A stretch of 64,000 bases of DNA from an uncultured Oscillospiraceae bacterium. GTDB lineage: Bacteria > Bacillota > Clostridia > Oscillospirales > Acutalibacteraceae. The notes under the pieces were generated by a model. The model worked only from the letters and a program-made list of their open reading frames with translations, made no database searches and was not told the DNA's origin. The stretch covers positions 62,001 to 126,000 of the forward strand of contig UQKB01000001.1 of assembly GCA_900541565.1 (NCBI GenBank). The letters run 5' to 3'. This document shows positions 45,983-55,351 of the stretch, in pieces. Both the position numbers and the translations under genes were made by a program. Every line of letters begins with the position of its first letter. Position 1 is the stretch's first letter.

Positions 45983-47213
45983 GGGAAAAGTGGAAAAAAA
46001 CGGCCAGGAAAAGGGTGCTGCATTGCAGGAGGAAAAGTACGACGGTATGGCGGAGGACTTTTCCGCACAGACGGTCAGCAGAGAAAAGATATCCAAAAAA
46101 ACCAAAGCGGTCGTTTTGATTTTGCTTGTATGTATGCTGGCGGTGATTGCAGTGGCCGGGTGGAACAACATTTCACCGGACAGGCTTGCAGACAGCGTGG
46201 AGAAAAATCTGTTGGGAAACGCCCAGGGGCAGGGCTTTCCCAGCGCAATCATCGGGTCGAAGGTCAACAACGGCAACGTTAAGCTTTGGGATAAGAATTT
46301 GGCGTATGTAAGCGATACATCCTTTGTCGTGATCAATAATACGGCAGGACAGGTTCTAAACCGGCAGATCAGTTATTCTTCACCTGTTATTCTTACAAAG
46401 GGCAATTACAGCCTGATCTATAATTTGGGCGGCGCCGGGTTCCAGATCGATACGGTAGGGGAAACCGTTTTTAAAAGCGATTCCAAGGATTCTATATTAT
46501 CGGCAGATATCAACACCCATGGAATGTATGCGGTTATTACGCAGACCAGCGGGTATTTTGCAAAGCTGACGGTCTACAATGCGGATCATACGCAAAAATA
46601 TGCGTATTATTTTGCGGATTACTACGCAAACAGCGTGTCGATCAACGAAAATGGAACCCTGGCGGCAGTGACGGGCGTGTCTTCCAAAGACGGTACGATG
46701 CGTTCGGCGCTGTATGTGCTGGATTTTAGTTCAGACGAGCCGAAGGCGCTGCTGGAGTTTGACGATAACTTGCTTTTTCAGGCTTCTTTTATGGATAACG
46801 GAAATATAGCTGCTATTGGTGAAAATGCGGCCGTCATGGTCAAATCCAATTTTACCGACAAAACGGTTTACAATTATAACAAGCTGATGCTGACGGCTTA
46901 TGATATTGATATGTACAACGGCGTTGCCATATCGCTTTCCCGTTCCGGCGACGGGCGTTCCTGCAATTTGGTGTATATGGACAAAAATGGAGAAGCTGCT
47001 TCTCCGTTGGAAACAGACCTGAAAATTACTTCGCTTGATCAATATGGCAATCACATCGGCGTCCTAAGCGGCAGTACGGTTTATATGTATAAAAAGAATG
47101 CAGAGCAGGTGGCCACGGCCGACGCCGGCGTAGATGCAAGGGCAATTTGTATGGAATCTGAAAACAGCGCATATATATTGGGGATTAGCGAAATCCGCTT
47201 TGTAAATTTCTGA
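45972..47213 (+). CDS. DUF5711-like membrane-anchored beta-propeller protein
   Basis: A 413-residue protein: a cytoplasmic, charged N terminus (about 40 residues), one transmembrane helix near residues 44-66, and a large extracytoplasmic domain of repeated WD-like strands (such as LYVLDFSSDEPKALLEFDD). This matches DUF5711 proteins found beside cvpA and truA in Clostridia; their function is unknown. ATG 45972 is chosen because GGAAGG is correctly spaced for it, while 45963 and 45966 sit too close. Confidence 0.75.
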   Translation: MPDKGKVEKNGQEKGAALQEEKYDGMAEDFSAQTVSREKISKKTKAVVLILLVCMLAVIAVAGWNNISPDRLADSVEKNLLGNAQGQGFPSAIIGSKVNNGNVKLWDKNLAYVSDTSFVVINNTAGQVLNRQISYSSPVILTKGNYSLIYNLGGAGFQIDTVGETVFKSDSKDSILSADINTHGMYAVITQTSGYFAKLTVYNADHTQKYAYYFADYYANSVSINENGTLAAVTGVSSKDGTMRSALYVLDFSSDEPKALLEFDDNLLFQASFMDNGNIAAIGENAAVMVKSNFTDKTVYNYNKLMLTAYDIDMYNGVAISLSRSGDGRSCNLVYMDKNGEAASPLETDLKITSLDQYGNHIGVLSGSTVYMYKKNAEQVATADAGVDARAICMESENSAYILGISEIRFVNF

Positions 47214-47236
47214 CGGCTTTGTTTACAAAAATATAA

Positions 47237-47265
47237 TTGTTTTTTTGGTGGAAATGTGATATATT
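47237..47265 (+). promoter_or_regulatory. Promoter upstream of cvpA
   Basis: TTGTTT (47237-47242), a 17-base spacer and TATATT (47260-47265), 80 bases before cvpA. Confidence 0.5.
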
Positions 47266-47345
47266 GTAGCCTAAAGGGCTGCAGAAAGCGTATTGATCCC
47301 GACCTGCACAGCAGATACAAAAATGGTACAGAAAGGATAGGGAAA

Positions 47346-48113
47346 ATGAATCTGGTACTGGATATTGGGATTCTTGTATTTTTGGTTTTCTTCTTTTTTC
47401 TGGGCATTCGGCGCGGGGCGGCAAAAACGCTGGTGCATATTTTAGGAACGGTAGCGGCTATAACGGTATCTATTTGGCTGGGCCAGTATCTTGCACAATG
47501 GATTTACGAAACATTTTTCCAGCAGCAGCTGATCCAAAATATGTCGCAGCAGATCATGGATACGGGCGGTACGCAGGCGCAGGCAGGCATTGCTTCTGCG
47601 TTGAGCGTCCTGCCGGATTTTGTCATACGGCTGTTGCCAAACTTTGGGATAGACACGTCTGCGCTTGCACAGTCCGTACAAAGTACGGCGGATGGTGCCG
47701 CGCAGGGGATAGAGGTTGTCATAGCCCCTGTCATCGTCGCACTGCTTAGCCTTTTAGTTATAATTGTTTTATTTTTGCTGCTTTCGGTTGTGGTTAAGCT
47801 GGTAGCTGGTGCCGTAGGGAAGGTGTTTCAGCTGCCCGTTTTAAGAAGTGTAGATGCAATTTTAGGGGCCGTGCTGGGGCTTGTGCAAGGCCTGCTGGTC
47901 GTTGCGCTGCTGGTTTTCTTTATTAAGCTGCTGGTTCCGTTCTTAAGCGATGCGCCGCAGGTATTCAACGCACAGACGGTGGAAAACACGTTTTTGTTCC
48001 GGTATTTTTATAACATCATACCGTTTGGGGGCACACTTTTTGAACCGTCGTCTGCCCAGGCTTTCGATACAGCCATATCCGCAGGAAGTGTACAGGGATC
48101 GCACATAGAATAA
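47346..48113 (+). CDS. CvpA family membrane protein
   Basis: Colicin V production family protein, 255 residues, with four to five hydrophobic segments. The opening NLVLDIGILVFLVFFFFLG and LGIRRGAAKTLVHILG, then a third and fourth helix spanning 120-210, follow the CvpA layout. Its biochemical role is not defined; relatives are linked to envelope integrity. ATG 47346 has AAAGGATAGGG upstream. Confidence 0.85.
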   Translation: MNLVLDIGILVFLVFFFFLGIRRGAAKTLVHILGTVAAITVSIWLGQYLAQWIYETFFQQQLIQNMSQQIMDTGGTQAQAGIASALSVLPDFVIRLLPNFGIDTSALAQSVQSTADGAAQGIEVVIAPVIVALLSLLVIIVLFLLLSVVVKLVAGAVGKVFQLPVLRSVDAILGAVLGLVQGLLVVALLVFFIKLLVPFLSDAPQVFNAQTVENTFLFRYFYNIIPFGGTLFEPSSAQAFDTAISAGSVQGSHIE

Positions 48114-48172
48114 GGGAAATAGAAAAAGATAGGGAACAGAAAATTCAAGGATGGATGGGAAGGTATCTTATC

Positions 48173-48757
48173 ATGCTTCAAATTGGGAAACACTTCAAGG
48201 AAAATTTAACTGTACCAAATCTGCTGTCGGTGCTGCGTATTCTGCTGATTGTGCCGTTTGTTTTCTTTTTTCTCCAAAAAAATTATATTGCCTCAGCAGC
48301 TATGCTTGTGCTTTCCGGGCTGAGCGATATGTTTGACGGAATGATCGCCCGCCGGTTTAACCAGATTACGGCGTTGGGCAAAATTTTAGACCCCATTGCA
48401 GATAAGCTTACATTGGTTGCAGTGATTATTTGTATTGGCATGATTGTGCCCAGAATTATTCCACTTGTTGTCATTTTAGTACTGAAGGATTTGCTGATGC
48501 TTTTGGGCGGCGCGTATTTACTCAGAAAACATATTACGCCTCCGGCGGCCAAATGGTATGGAAAGCTTGCCACGGTGGTGTTTTATATATGCGTATCTAC
48601 CATTGTGGTGTTGGAGATTGTTACGGGCAGTGCCAGCGATTTTGATATTTTAATGCTGGTCTTAATGCTGATTACAACGGCGGTTATGCTGTTTGCCATG
48701 ATCCGGTATTTTATAATTTTTTTGCGCCTGCTCCAGGACCGGAAAAAAACGCTATAA
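48173..48757 (+). CDS. pgsA: CDP-diacylglycerol-glycerol-3-phosphate phosphatidyltransferase-like
   Basis: CDP-alcohol phosphatidyltransferase, 194 residues, probably PgsA. The catalytic signature DGMIARR-x8-G-x3-D-x3-D is visible as FDGMIARRFNQ, then GKILDPIADK. There are five to six helices. I prefer ATG 48173 (AAGG nine bases upstream) over 48155. PgsA versus another CDP-alcohol transferase cannot be settled from sequence alone; size and lack of extra domains favour PgsA. Confidence 0.87.
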   Translation: MLQIGKHFKENLTVPNLLSVLRILLIVPFVFFFLQKNYIASAAMLVLSGLSDMFDGMIARRFNQITALGKILDPIADKLTLVAVIICIGMIVPRIIPLVVILVLKDLLMLLGGAYLLRKHITPPAAKWYGKLATVVFYICVSTIVVLEIVTGSASDFDILMLVLMLITTAVMLFAMIRYFIIFLRLLQDRKKTL

Positions 48758-48818
48758 ACGGAAAGGGCGTATTGGAAGAACGGTTTTTCAAACCGGGTAT
48801 TGAAAAGGAGAAAGATTT

Positions 48819-51152
48819 ATGCTTTGTTGTAGATGTAAAAAAAGACCTGCGGTTGTATTTGTTGCTACAAACGCAGAAAGCGATTCGCAGGGCTATTGTT
48901 TGACCTGCGCAAAGGAGCTTGGGATCAAGCCCGTTACCGATATTATGCAGAAAATGGGAATTTCAGACGAAGATCTTGACGCTGTGCAGGAGCAGATGGA
49001 CACCATTATGGAAATGAGTGAAAACGGGGAAATCCCCAATTTTGCAGAAATGATGGGGCAGGAGCTTCCGGATGGCGAAGACAGCGAAGGGGAGGAGGAC
49101 GGCTTCACCCCGGGCGGTGCACCGACCTTTCCGCTTTTTAAGAATTTCTTTCCCGGGCAGAAGCAGGGCGAAGAAAAGCCCGGCGCAGCAAAACAGCCCG
49201 GGGCGAATGAAAAAAGGAAAAAGGAAGAAAAAAAACAAAAAAGAAAGCATATAGAAATGTATTGTTCCGATCTGACCCGGCGGGCCAGAGAAGGAAAGAT
49301 AGACAGGGTTATTGGAAGGGATAAAGAAATTGAACGTGTAATTCAAATTTTAAGCAGGCGTTCCAAAAATAACCCCTGTCTGATCGGCGAGCCTGGTGTG
49401 GGTAAAACAGCCATTGCAGAGGGGCTTGCAATACGTATTGCCCAGGGAAACGTGCCGCAAAGACTGAAGGATAAGGAAATTCAACTGCTGGACTTAACCG
49501 CTTTGATTGCAGGCACGCAGTTCCGCGGGCAGTTTGAAAGCCGTATTAAGGGCCTGACGGATGAAGTCAAGGCCGCCGGAAATGTCATTTTATTTATTGA
49601 TGAGGTGCATAATCTTGTAGGCACCGGCGACTCAGAAGGGACTATGAACGCGGCCAATATTTTAAAGCCGTCGCTTTCAAGAGGGGAAATTCAGGTAATT
49701 GGCGCAACAACCTTTAATGAATATAGAAAATATATAGAAAAAGACGCGGCGCTGGAACGCCGTTTTCAGCCCGTAAAGGTGGCAGAGCCTTCCGTTGCAG
49801 ATACAATCGAGGTGCTTAAGGGCGTAAAATCCTATTATGAAGATCATCATAGGGTAAAAATTTCCGACCAGCTTGTCCGGCGTGCGGTGGTTTTGTCGGA
49901 AAGGTATATTACCGACCGCTTTTTACCGGATAAGGCGATTGACCTATTGGACGAAGCGTGCGCCTGCGCGGCGCTGCGCAATAAAAGCATGGAAACCTAC
50001 GACAGGCTTAAAGAGGAAGAACGCTGCTTGGCTGAAAAAGAGGATGAAATTGCATCTGAAACGGAAAAGATTGATTACGAAGAGCTTGCAAAGGTCAGAG
50101 AAGAGCTTGCCAAGGTGGGCAATAAAATCAAGCGTGTGCAAAATAAAGCGCTGAATGCACAGGTAGAGGAAAGCGACGTTGCCCATGTGATTGAGCTGTG
50201 GACGGGGATCCCCGCTTCCAGAGTGCAGGAAAACGAACTCAATAAGCTTGCAGATATTGAAGATAAAATGAAGCAGCGGATTATTGGCCAGGACGAAGCC
50301 GTGCAGGCGGTGGCCGCGGCGATCCGGCGCAGCAGGGTACAGATCAGTCCAAGAAGAAGACCGGCATCCTTTATTTTTGTAGGGCCCACAGGCGTTGGTA
50401 AGACGGAGCTTGTCAAGGTGCTTTCCACAGCGCTGTTTGATACACCGGAAACGTTGATCCGCCTGGATATGTCGGAATTTATGGAAAAGCATTCCGTTTC
50501 GCGGATCATCGGTTCCCCGCCGGGATATGTTGGCTATGACGAAGCCGGCCAGGTAACGGAAAAGGTGCGCCGCAGGCCATATTCCGTTTTGCTTTTTGAC
50601 GAAATCGAAAAGGCGCATCCAGATGTACTGAATATTCTTCTGCAAATTCTTGACGAGGGAAAGGTAACCGATGCGCACGGCAGGGTTGTCAATTTTGAAA
50701 ACACGGTTATTATCATGACTTCTAACGCGGGGAGCAACAGAAAAGAAGGTATGATGGGCTTTGGAAAAACAGAAGACGACATGCGCAAGGAAAAAGTGAT
50801 CAAGGCTTTGTCAGAATTTTTACGGCCCGAATTTTTAAGCCGTGTGGATGAGATAATCGTATTTAGAAGTTTAAACGGTGAAGACTTTTGCGCCATTGCA
50901 AAGCTAATGCTCAAGGAATATGAATCTACATTAGACGAAAAAGGGATCCGCTTTACGTTTGACGACCAGGCAGCGCACTATCTTGCAAAAAAGGCCGCGG
51001 GAGGCAAAAGCGGCGCGCGGGATCTGCGCAATTTGATCCGAAAAGAAGTAGAAGACCGGATTACAGGCGCGATTATCACGCACCGTGAAGGCGACATTGC
51101 CGCAATCCATATTTCTGCCGATCAAAACGGTCTAAAAATGGATGTTTTATAA
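48819..51152 (+). CDS. ClpE-like AAA+ unfoldase
   Basis: Class I Clp ATPase, 777 residues. In place of the Clp-N repeats it has a zinc finger (C3, C6, C27, C30), the ClpE mark, then an acidic linker and a Lys-rich stretch. AAA domain 1 has GEPGVGKT near 190 and FIDEVHNL; a UVR-like coil follows near 410; AAA domain 2 has GPTGVGKT near 521 and [12 protein letters not shown]. The MGF motif in the loop before DDMRKEK aligns with the VGF/IGF contact for ClpP, so it probably works with ClpP. The ribosome site is AAGGAG. Confidence 0.9.
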   Translation: MLCCRCKKRPAVVFVATNAESDSQGYCLTCAKELGIKPVTDIMQKMGISDEDLDAVQEQMDTIMEMSENGEIPNFAEMMGQELPDGEDSEGEEDGFTPGGAPTFPLFKNFFPGQKQGEEKPGAAKQPGANEKRKKEEKKQKRKHIEMYCSDLTRRAREGKIDRVIGRDKEIERVIQILSRRSKNNPCLIGEPGVGKTAIAEGLAIRIAQGNVPQRLKDKEIQLLDLTALIAGTQFRGQFESRIKGLTDEVKAAGNVILFIDEVHNLVGTGDSEGTMNAANILKPSLSRGEIQVIGATTFNEYRKYIEKDAALERRFQPVKVAEPSVADTIEVLKGVKSYYEDHHRVKISDQLVRRAVVLSERYITDRFLPDKAIDLLDEACACAALRNKSMETYDRLKEEERCLAEKEDEIASETEKIDYEELAKVREELAKVGNKIKRVQNKALNAQVEESDVAHVIELWTGIPASRVQENELNKLADIEDKMKQRIIGQDEAVQAVAAAIRRSRVQISPRRRPASFIFVGPTGVGKTELVKVLSTALFDTPETLIRLDMSEFMEKHSVSRIIGSPPGYVGYDEAGQVTEKVRRRPYSVLLFDEIEKAHPDVLNILLQILDEGKVTDAHGRVVNFENTVIIMTSNAGSNRKEGMMGFGKTEDDMRKEKVIKALSEFLRPEFLSRVDEIIVFRSLNGEDFCAIAKLMLKEYESTLDEKGIRFTFDDQAAHYLAKKAAGGKSGARDLRNLIRKEVEDRITGAIITHREGDIAAIHISADQNGLKMDVL

Positions 51153-51196
51153 AGAGATGTTTTGCGCAAATCCGTTTAAAAACTTCGGACAATTGC

Positions 51197-51226
51197 TTGA
51201 CAATGCGGCGGGTTATATGGTAAAAT
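51197..51226 (+). promoter_or_regulatory. Promoter of the tRNA array
   Basis: A perfect TTGACA (51197-51202), an 18-base spacer and TAAAAT (51221-51226), ending about 30 bases before the first tRNA. Confidence 0.8.
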
Positions 51227-51257
51227 ATAACCCGTCGCTTAAAAGCAGACGCGTTAT

Positions 51258-51331
51258 GCGGATGTAGTTTAGTGGTAGAACTTCAGCCTTCCAAGCTGAT
51301 CGTGTGGGTTCGATTCCCATCATCCGCTCCA
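51258..51331 (+). tRNA. tRNA-Gly (anticodon TCC)
   Basis: Acceptor GCGGATG/CATCCGC with discriminator T and encoded CCA. The anticodon loop CTTCCAA sits between TCAGC and GCTGA. Confidence 0.97.
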
Positions 51332-51372
51332 AGTTTTTTGCCGGCTATCCGGCTGAATCATTGCCACTGTCT

Positions 51373-51449
51373 GCGCCAATAGCTCAGCTGGATAGAGCAA
51401 CTGCCTTCTAAGCAGTAGGTCAGGGGTTCGAGTCCCTTTTGGCGCGCCA
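51373..51449 (+). tRNA. tRNA-Arg (anticodon TCT)
   Basis: Acceptor GCGCCAA/TTGGCGC with discriminator G and encoded CCA. The anticodon loop is CTTCTAA, within stem ACTGC/GCAGT. Confidence 0.97.
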
Positions 51450-51454
51450 TATAT

Positions 51455-51532
51455 GGTGGGTATAGCTTAGTTGGTTAAAGCGCCAGTTTGTGGCACTGGA
51501 GACCGTCGGTTCGAATCCGACTATCCACCCCA
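51455..51532 (+). tRNA. tRNA-His (anticodon GTG)
   Basis: Acceptor GTGGGTA/TATCCAC with the extra G(-1) facing discriminator C73, diagnostic of tRNA-His. The anticodon loop is TTGTGGC and the CCA is encoded. Confidence 0.97.
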
Positions 51533-51535
51533 TAT

Positions 51536-51611
51536 GATCCATTAGCTCAGTTGGCAGAGCACTTGACTTTTAATCAAGGTGTCCGGAGTTCGAATCTCCG
51601 ATGGATCACCA
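51536..51611 (+). tRNA. tRNA-Lys (anticodon TTT)
   Basis: Acceptor GATCCAT/ATGGATC with discriminator A and encoded CCA. The anticodon loop CTTTTAA lies within CTTGA/TCAAG. Confidence 0.97.
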
Positions 51612-51755
51612 TTTGTAATTTACACTGGCGGCAATGCCGGTTGACAGGGGTGTATGCAGGCAAAACGGAAGAGCCTGCGTAACACGCCGTATAAAATAAA
51701 GGCTTTATGCTTTGTATCACGGTATTACGGGTTGGCGGAAAGCCTTTCCAATTAA

Positions 51756-51830
51756 TGGGCTATAGCCAAGCGGTAAGGCAACGGACTTTGACTCCGTCAC
51801 TCGCTGGTTCGAATCCAGCTAGCCCAGCCA
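51756..51830 (+). tRNA. tRNA-Gln (anticodon TTG)
   Basis: Acceptor TGGGCTA/TAGCCCA, with the U1-A72 pair typical of tRNA-Gln, discriminator G and encoded CCA. The anticodon loop is CTTTGAC. The 144-base gap before it holds no gene. Confidence 0.97.
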
Positions 51831-51861
51831 AAGCACCGCGGCGCCTGCCGCGGGGAAATAT

Positions 51862-51938
51862 GGAGGCATGGCTCAGCTGGTTAGAGCGTTGCGTTCACAT
51901 CGCAAAGGTCGTGGGTTCGAGTCCCTCTGCCTCCACCA
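51862..51938 (+). tRNA. tRNA-Val (anticodon CAC)
   Basis: Acceptor GGAGGCA/TGCCTCC with discriminator A and encoded CCA. The anticodon loop TTCACAT lies within TTGCG/CGCAA. Confidence 0.96.
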
Positions 51939-52059
51939 AATTGTTTGATTGCCTTAGCGCGCAGGTTTTGTACGTTAAGGTTTACTTTTATAAAACCAAA
52001 GTGCAGTTGTACAGAGCAGGCAGTATTGGGTTTATTTCAGTTTTTAAATAGGGTTTTAT

Positions 52060-52133
52060 GCGGACATAGTTCACTGGTAGAACATCAGCTTCCCAAGCTG
52101 AGGAAGCGGGTTCGATTCCCGTTGTCCGCTCCA
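52060..52133 (+). tRNA. tRNA-Gly (anticodon CCC)
   Basis: Acceptor GCGGACA/TGTCCGC with discriminator T and encoded CCA. The anticodon loop TTCCCAA lies within TCAGC/GCTGA. Confidence 0.96.
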
Positions 52134-52135
52134 CG

Positions 52136-52170
52136 TCGGAGCAAGTGAAGCTTGCTCCGATTTTTTATTT
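52136..52170 (+). terminator. Terminator of the tRNA array
   Basis: TCGGAGCAAG/CTTGCTCCGA 10-bp stem with a five-base loop and a run of six T residues, two bases past the last tRNA. Confidence 0.93.
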
Positions 52171-52340
52171 TATAAAAACCAGTCGTCCATTTTGCAGCGA
52201 TTCCCTTGCTCCCTTGCCTTTGCCCTTATAAGCGATTAGGGAAGAGTGAGCTTGTGTGAACCCGTATAAAGAAATAAAGCGAACGCATTGCGATAAATCC
52301 TTTGTTTTCAAGGAGCGCGGAGAATTTTAATAAAACACTG

Positions 52341-52367
52341 TAACCTCTGTTAAGAGGTTATAATTTT
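52341..52367. terminator. Short hairpin ending the GNAT gene transcript
   Basis: TAACCTC/GAGGTTA stem with a six-base loop, T-rich on both sides. It lies about 33 bases past the minus-strand GNAT stop and is probably its terminator. Confidence 0.5.
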
Positions 52368-52393
52368 TGGAAAAAGGAATTTATACTTTGCTG

Positions 52394-52867
52394 TCACAGA
52401 TATGCTATCATAATATATTCCTCGCCCTTTTCACCTACAACATTAAATCCAACTTTCTTGTACATTTTTACTGCATAATTCGCTTTCTGAACAGACAGGG
52501 ACACCTTTGAATAACCATTTGATTTTAGTGTGGATAGTAATTGCTTCAATAGTGATGTTCCAATTCCTAACCCTCTATATTCTTTATATACAGACATAGC
52601 AAGAGATGGGGTATCGTCATCAATGTGTCCATAATCATTCATGATTCGTACCCAGATGGCACCTACAATATTTCCCTGTACTTCTGCAACTAAAGCCGTA
52701 TCGTGTTTTTGTTTTCCAAACCCGAAGATATATTCTTGTAATTCTGGACAAGCTATCACTGATTTAGGTGGCGGTTTCATACCGTCCGGAATATAAATTG
52801 CTTCATACAAAAAATCACTTAACAATACGTATTCTTCCTTTTTCATTTCTCGTATTATATAGTCCAT
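52394..52867 (-). CDS. GNAT family N-acetyltransferase
   Basis: A 157-residue acetyltransferase. The acetyl-CoA loop is EYRGLGIGTSLLKQLL near residue 95, followed by the strand VSLSVQKANYAVKMYKKVGF. The substrate is unknown. Codon use is clearly more A/T-ending than in the preceding 50 kb, fitting an acquired island. The ribosome site is weak (GGGGTTG). Confidence 0.88.
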   Translation of the reverse strand: MDYIIREMKKEEYVLLSDFLYEAIYIPDGMKPPPKSVIACPELQEYIFGFGKQKHDTALVAEVQGNIVGAIWVRIMNDYGHIDDDTPSLAMSVYKEYRGLGIGTSLLKQLLSTLKSNGYSKVSLSVQKANYAVKMYKKVGFNVVGEKGEEYIMIAYL

Positions 52868-52938
52868 AACTCAACCCCAAATTCTGACTCTTTCTGATTA
52901 TACCGTACTAGGTTTCAACAAAAAAGGATGCTATGCCC

Positions 52939-52963
52939 CAAAAAAAGCCCCGCCGGAGCGGGG
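52939..52963 (-). terminator. Terminator of the downstream GNAT gene
   Basis: GCCCCGC/GCGGGGC stem with a four-base loop and seven T residues on the minus strand, 25 bases past the stop at 52988. Confidence 0.93.
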
Positions 52964-52987
52964 CCGCGCAAAGCAACAAATGTGGTT

Positions 52988-53422
52988 TTATTTCTCAAAC
53001 TTCATCGGTGTAAATCTTATGCCATCAGCTAATTGTTCACTGTCCATATCTACAAAACCTAATTTATGATAAACAGGTACAGCATATGGAGAAGAATGAA
53101 CCGTAAAGAATAAATTCTGACTATTGTTTAAAACATACTCCCATAACTTTTTACCAATACCTTGTCTATGATACTGGGCTTTAACAAAAAAACAGCAAAT
53201 ATGTTTTCGGTTCTCATTTGTGGCAATAACACCCCTTAACTCTTCGTTTTCGTATGCTCCAAAAAATTCTAATGATTGAATGATTTCTTTATTTCTAATA
53301 AAATCTCTAAATGATTGTACGCCTTCCTCAGAATAATCAGGCGCTTCAAACTGTAAAAATGTTTTCCAGATAAGGTCGACAGCAGAATCAATTTGAGCAT
53401 ACTTTATTTTTCTGATTTCCAT
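52988..53422 (-). CDS. GNAT family N-acetyltransferase
   Basis: A second acetyltransferase, 144 residues, unrelated in detail to its neighbour. The motif QYHRQGIGKKLWEYVL near residue 88 binds acetyl-CoA, and SPYAVPVYHKLGF completes the fold. ATG 53422 is preferred with GAGGTG upstream; a GTG three codons earlier is also possible. It is AT-rich like the rest of the island and probably follows the membrane protein gene in one transcript. Confidence 0.87.
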   Translation of the reverse strand: MEIRKIKYAQIDSAVDLIWKTFLQFEAPDYSEEGVQSFRDFIRNKEIIQSLEFFGAYENEELRGVIATNENRKHICCFFVKAQYHRQGIGKKLWEYVLNNSQNLFFTVHSSPYAVPVYHKLGFVDMDSEQLADGIRFTPMKFEK

Positions 53423-53455
53423 ACATGACACCTCATCTAATTCTAAATTCTCGCA

Positions 53456-53848
53456 TTATTTCACTATTTTTTTATTTCCAAAATATTGTGTCAAGATTAA
53501 AATTAAAGCAGTAGTTGCAAGTATTCCATCCATTATTCCTGCTGGTAGCATAAACATCATTAAAGCCATTGTAATAACACAATTTATTACTGATAATGCC
53601 AAGCCCCACATTTTGTTTTTCCATAAACCAAATGCTCCTATAATTCTTACAATTCCATAAATTGCTCCCATTACAAGCATTAAATTCATATTATCTTTAA
53701 AATATGGAACGATAAAAGAAAAATATTGATTTACATCAAATTTATCACTATCCATAAAAAATATAGGAATAAGGCATAAACAACCTCCAATTTCTATAAA
53801 TGCTCCGTGTATAAACATCAATATTGATGCGATTTTATATTTCTTCAT
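53456..53848 (-). CDS. Small integral membrane protein, unknown function
   Basis: A 130-residue protein with four hydrophobic segments (about 8-32, 55-76, 83-102 and 104-124) and a KKIVK basic tail. It resembles short DUF4064-type membrane proteins but I cannot assign a family. AAAGGAG precedes the ATG. It lies between the metallophosphoesterase (14 bases upstream) and the GNAT gene, probably in one operon. Confidence 0.7.
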   Translation of the reverse strand: MKKYKIASILMFIHGAFIEIGGCLCLIPIFFMDSDKFDVNQYFSFIVPYFKDNMNLMLVMGAIYGIVRIIGAFGLWKNKMWGLALSVINCVITMALMMFMLPAGIMDGILATTALILILTQYFGNKKIVK

Positions 53849-53862
53849 AGCTTATATCTCCT

Positions 53863-54726
53863 TTACGACTTACTAATTTGTGATTTGTACGATGATTCTC
53901 TTTGTAAAGTGACTACAACCAGTTCTGGCCTGTTATTTATCCTAAAAGGGAAAATACTATTACCAATGCCGCGACTTACGATCATAGTTGTATGATTTTT
54001 ATGAAATGCTCCGCTTGTATATTTGGGAAATAAGCCTTGCCTTGGAGCAAAAATCCCTCCTGCAAATGGTAATCTGATTTGTCCTCCATGCGCATGCCCT
54101 GTAAGGACTAAATCCATTTTTTCCTTTACATATATGTCAAACATTTCAGGTCTATGTAATAGCAAAATCGTATAAATTTCTTTATTGTATTCTATATCGT
54201 TGATTGTGTTTTTTATTATAGTAGATACATCTGCGGATCCCTTGTGTTTGAATCCAGGGTCATCTATTCCAAGCAGATTGATATTTGACGAATGATTTCT
54301 GATTTTTTCCAGCTTATTATTCAATAGAATTACATCTTCATTTGCAAGCTTGGTTTTTAATTCGTGATAATTTTGTATTCTTGCTTCGTGATTTCCGGAT
54401 ACAAAATAGATGGGGGCGATATCTTTGATTTTTTTTATAAAATGGATTGCTGCATCTATATTTGTTCTTCTGGAATCAATCAAATCTCCTGTTAAAACAA
54501 TACTGTTCGGTTTTTGATTTTTTATTTCGTTTATTAAACTATTTCTTAATTTTTCTGATGTAGTATTATGAAAATCTGAAATTTGAACGATTTTATAATC
54601 ATTAAAATCATTTGGAATTTTTTTACCAGAAATTTTATAATTCCGAACTTCCAGCTGCGTATTCTCAAAGTACAAGTAAAATATTAAAAAAAAGAATAGG
54701 ATAATCATGATAAAAATAAAAATCAT
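53863..54726 (-). CDS. Membrane-anchored metallophosphoesterase (YkuE/YaeI-like)
   Basis: Calcineurin-like phosphoesterase of 287 residues with an N-terminal transmembrane helix (residues 2-20). Metal motifs are in order: ISDFHN, LTGDLIDS, SGNHEAR, LLLHRP and GHAHGGQIRLP. The GHAHGGQ...GLFPKY pattern marks the COG1408 group. The substrate is unknown; relatives act on lipid pyrophosphates or phosphodiesters at the membrane. AGGAG precedes the ATG. Codon use is strongly AT-biased. Confidence 0.88.
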   Translation of the reverse strand: MIFIFIMIILFFFLIFYLYFENTQLEVRNYKISGKKIPNDFNDYKIVQISDFHNTTSEKLRNSLINEIKNQKPNSIVLTGDLIDSRRTNIDAAIHFIKKIKDIAPIYFVSGNHEARIQNYHELKTKLANEDVILLNNKLEKIRNHSSNINLLGIDDPGFKHKGSADVSTIIKNTINDIEYNKEIYTILLLHRPEMFDIYVKEKMDLVLTGHAHGGQIRLPFAGGIFAPRQGLFPKYTSGAFHKNHTTMIVSRGIGNSIFPFRINNRPELVVVTLQRESSYKSQISKS

Positions 54727-54961
54727 TCATCTGCTCCTATCTGCAAAAACCATTTTTCAACAAATAACTTATATTTGTTGTGCTCATTATATCATTTTAA
54801 AAAAGCATAATCTATATTTTGCCGAAATATAGCCATAAAATATGGTACAGAAGCGCAGCTTTGGGTGTACAAATTTAAATCAAATGGAAAGCTGCACATC
54901 GCTTTTCCATATGCTATGAAAGCTTTTACACCAAAGAAAAGAATAAAAAATACATTTCACG
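54727..54961 (+). other. Intergenic region rich in inverted repeats
   Basis: No credible gene. Between 54850 and 54950 several segments are complementary to one another (CAGCTTT with AAAGCTG; CTTTGGGTGTA with TACACCAAAG), and a plus-strand terminator follows at 54962. A structured small RNA or the edge of an inserted element would explain this. Confidence 0.4.
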
Positions 54962-55010
54962 CAGAAAAAGCGACATCTCACGCAAGAGATATGCCTTTTC
55001 TGTTTTTTTT
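54962..55010 (+). terminator. Plus-strand terminator with no upstream gene
   Basis: CAGAAAA/TTTTCTG outer stem with an ATCTC/GAGAT inner stem, followed by eight T residues. No plus-strand gene precedes it for 2.8 kb, so it may end a small RNA. Confidence 0.7.
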
Positions 55011-55066
55011 ATTTATAATGATAGAAAAAGGAATGGAACAGAATCAGCAAGGGAAGGTGATGGGTT

Positions 55067-55345
55067 ATGAAATGGTTTCGCAGAAAAAAGAAAAACCAAA
55101 GCCTGCATTTTGAAGACGCCGCCCGTTTTAACTGGGCGTTGGATACCAATCAGGAACTTCGGGACGGGATAGCGAAACTGGCCGAGCAGTTTCCCAACCT
55201 GACGGAGGAGGAGTACATCCAAAAGGTGTTGGAATTGTTTCGGAGGGCTGGCCTGGAGCTGACCGGAGAGGAATTAAAAATGCTGCTGGCGCTCAGGAAG
55301 GAAACCGACCGGATGCTGCTGCGGAGAACGCAGAAAGGAGAATAA
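55067..55345 (+). CDS. Small helical protein, unknown function
   Basis: A 92-residue protein with a basic start (MKWFRRKKKN) and an otherwise helical, charged body containing LTEEEYIQKVLELFRRAGLEL. There is no transmembrane segment or known motif. GGAAGG lies nine bases before the ATG, and the next gene begins seven bases after its stop, so it probably opens the accessory operon. GC content returns to the level of the main chromosome here. Confidence 0.65.
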   Translation: MKWFRRKKKNQSLHFEDAARFNWALDTNQELRDGIAKLAEQFPNLTEEEYIQKVLELFRRAGLELTGEELKMLLALRKETDRMLLRRTQKGE

Positions 55346-55351
55346 ACACAG

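Noticed and set aside
51258..52133. Tandem repeat or CRISPR-like array
   Set aside because: The repeated 70-odd base units are tRNA genes with different anticodons and complete cloverleafs. No CRISPR repeats were seen anywhere in the window.
54865..55113. Possible 82-residue protein before the small helical protein
   Set aside because: It runs through a strong terminator, has no ribosome site, and overlaps the better-supported gene at 55067.
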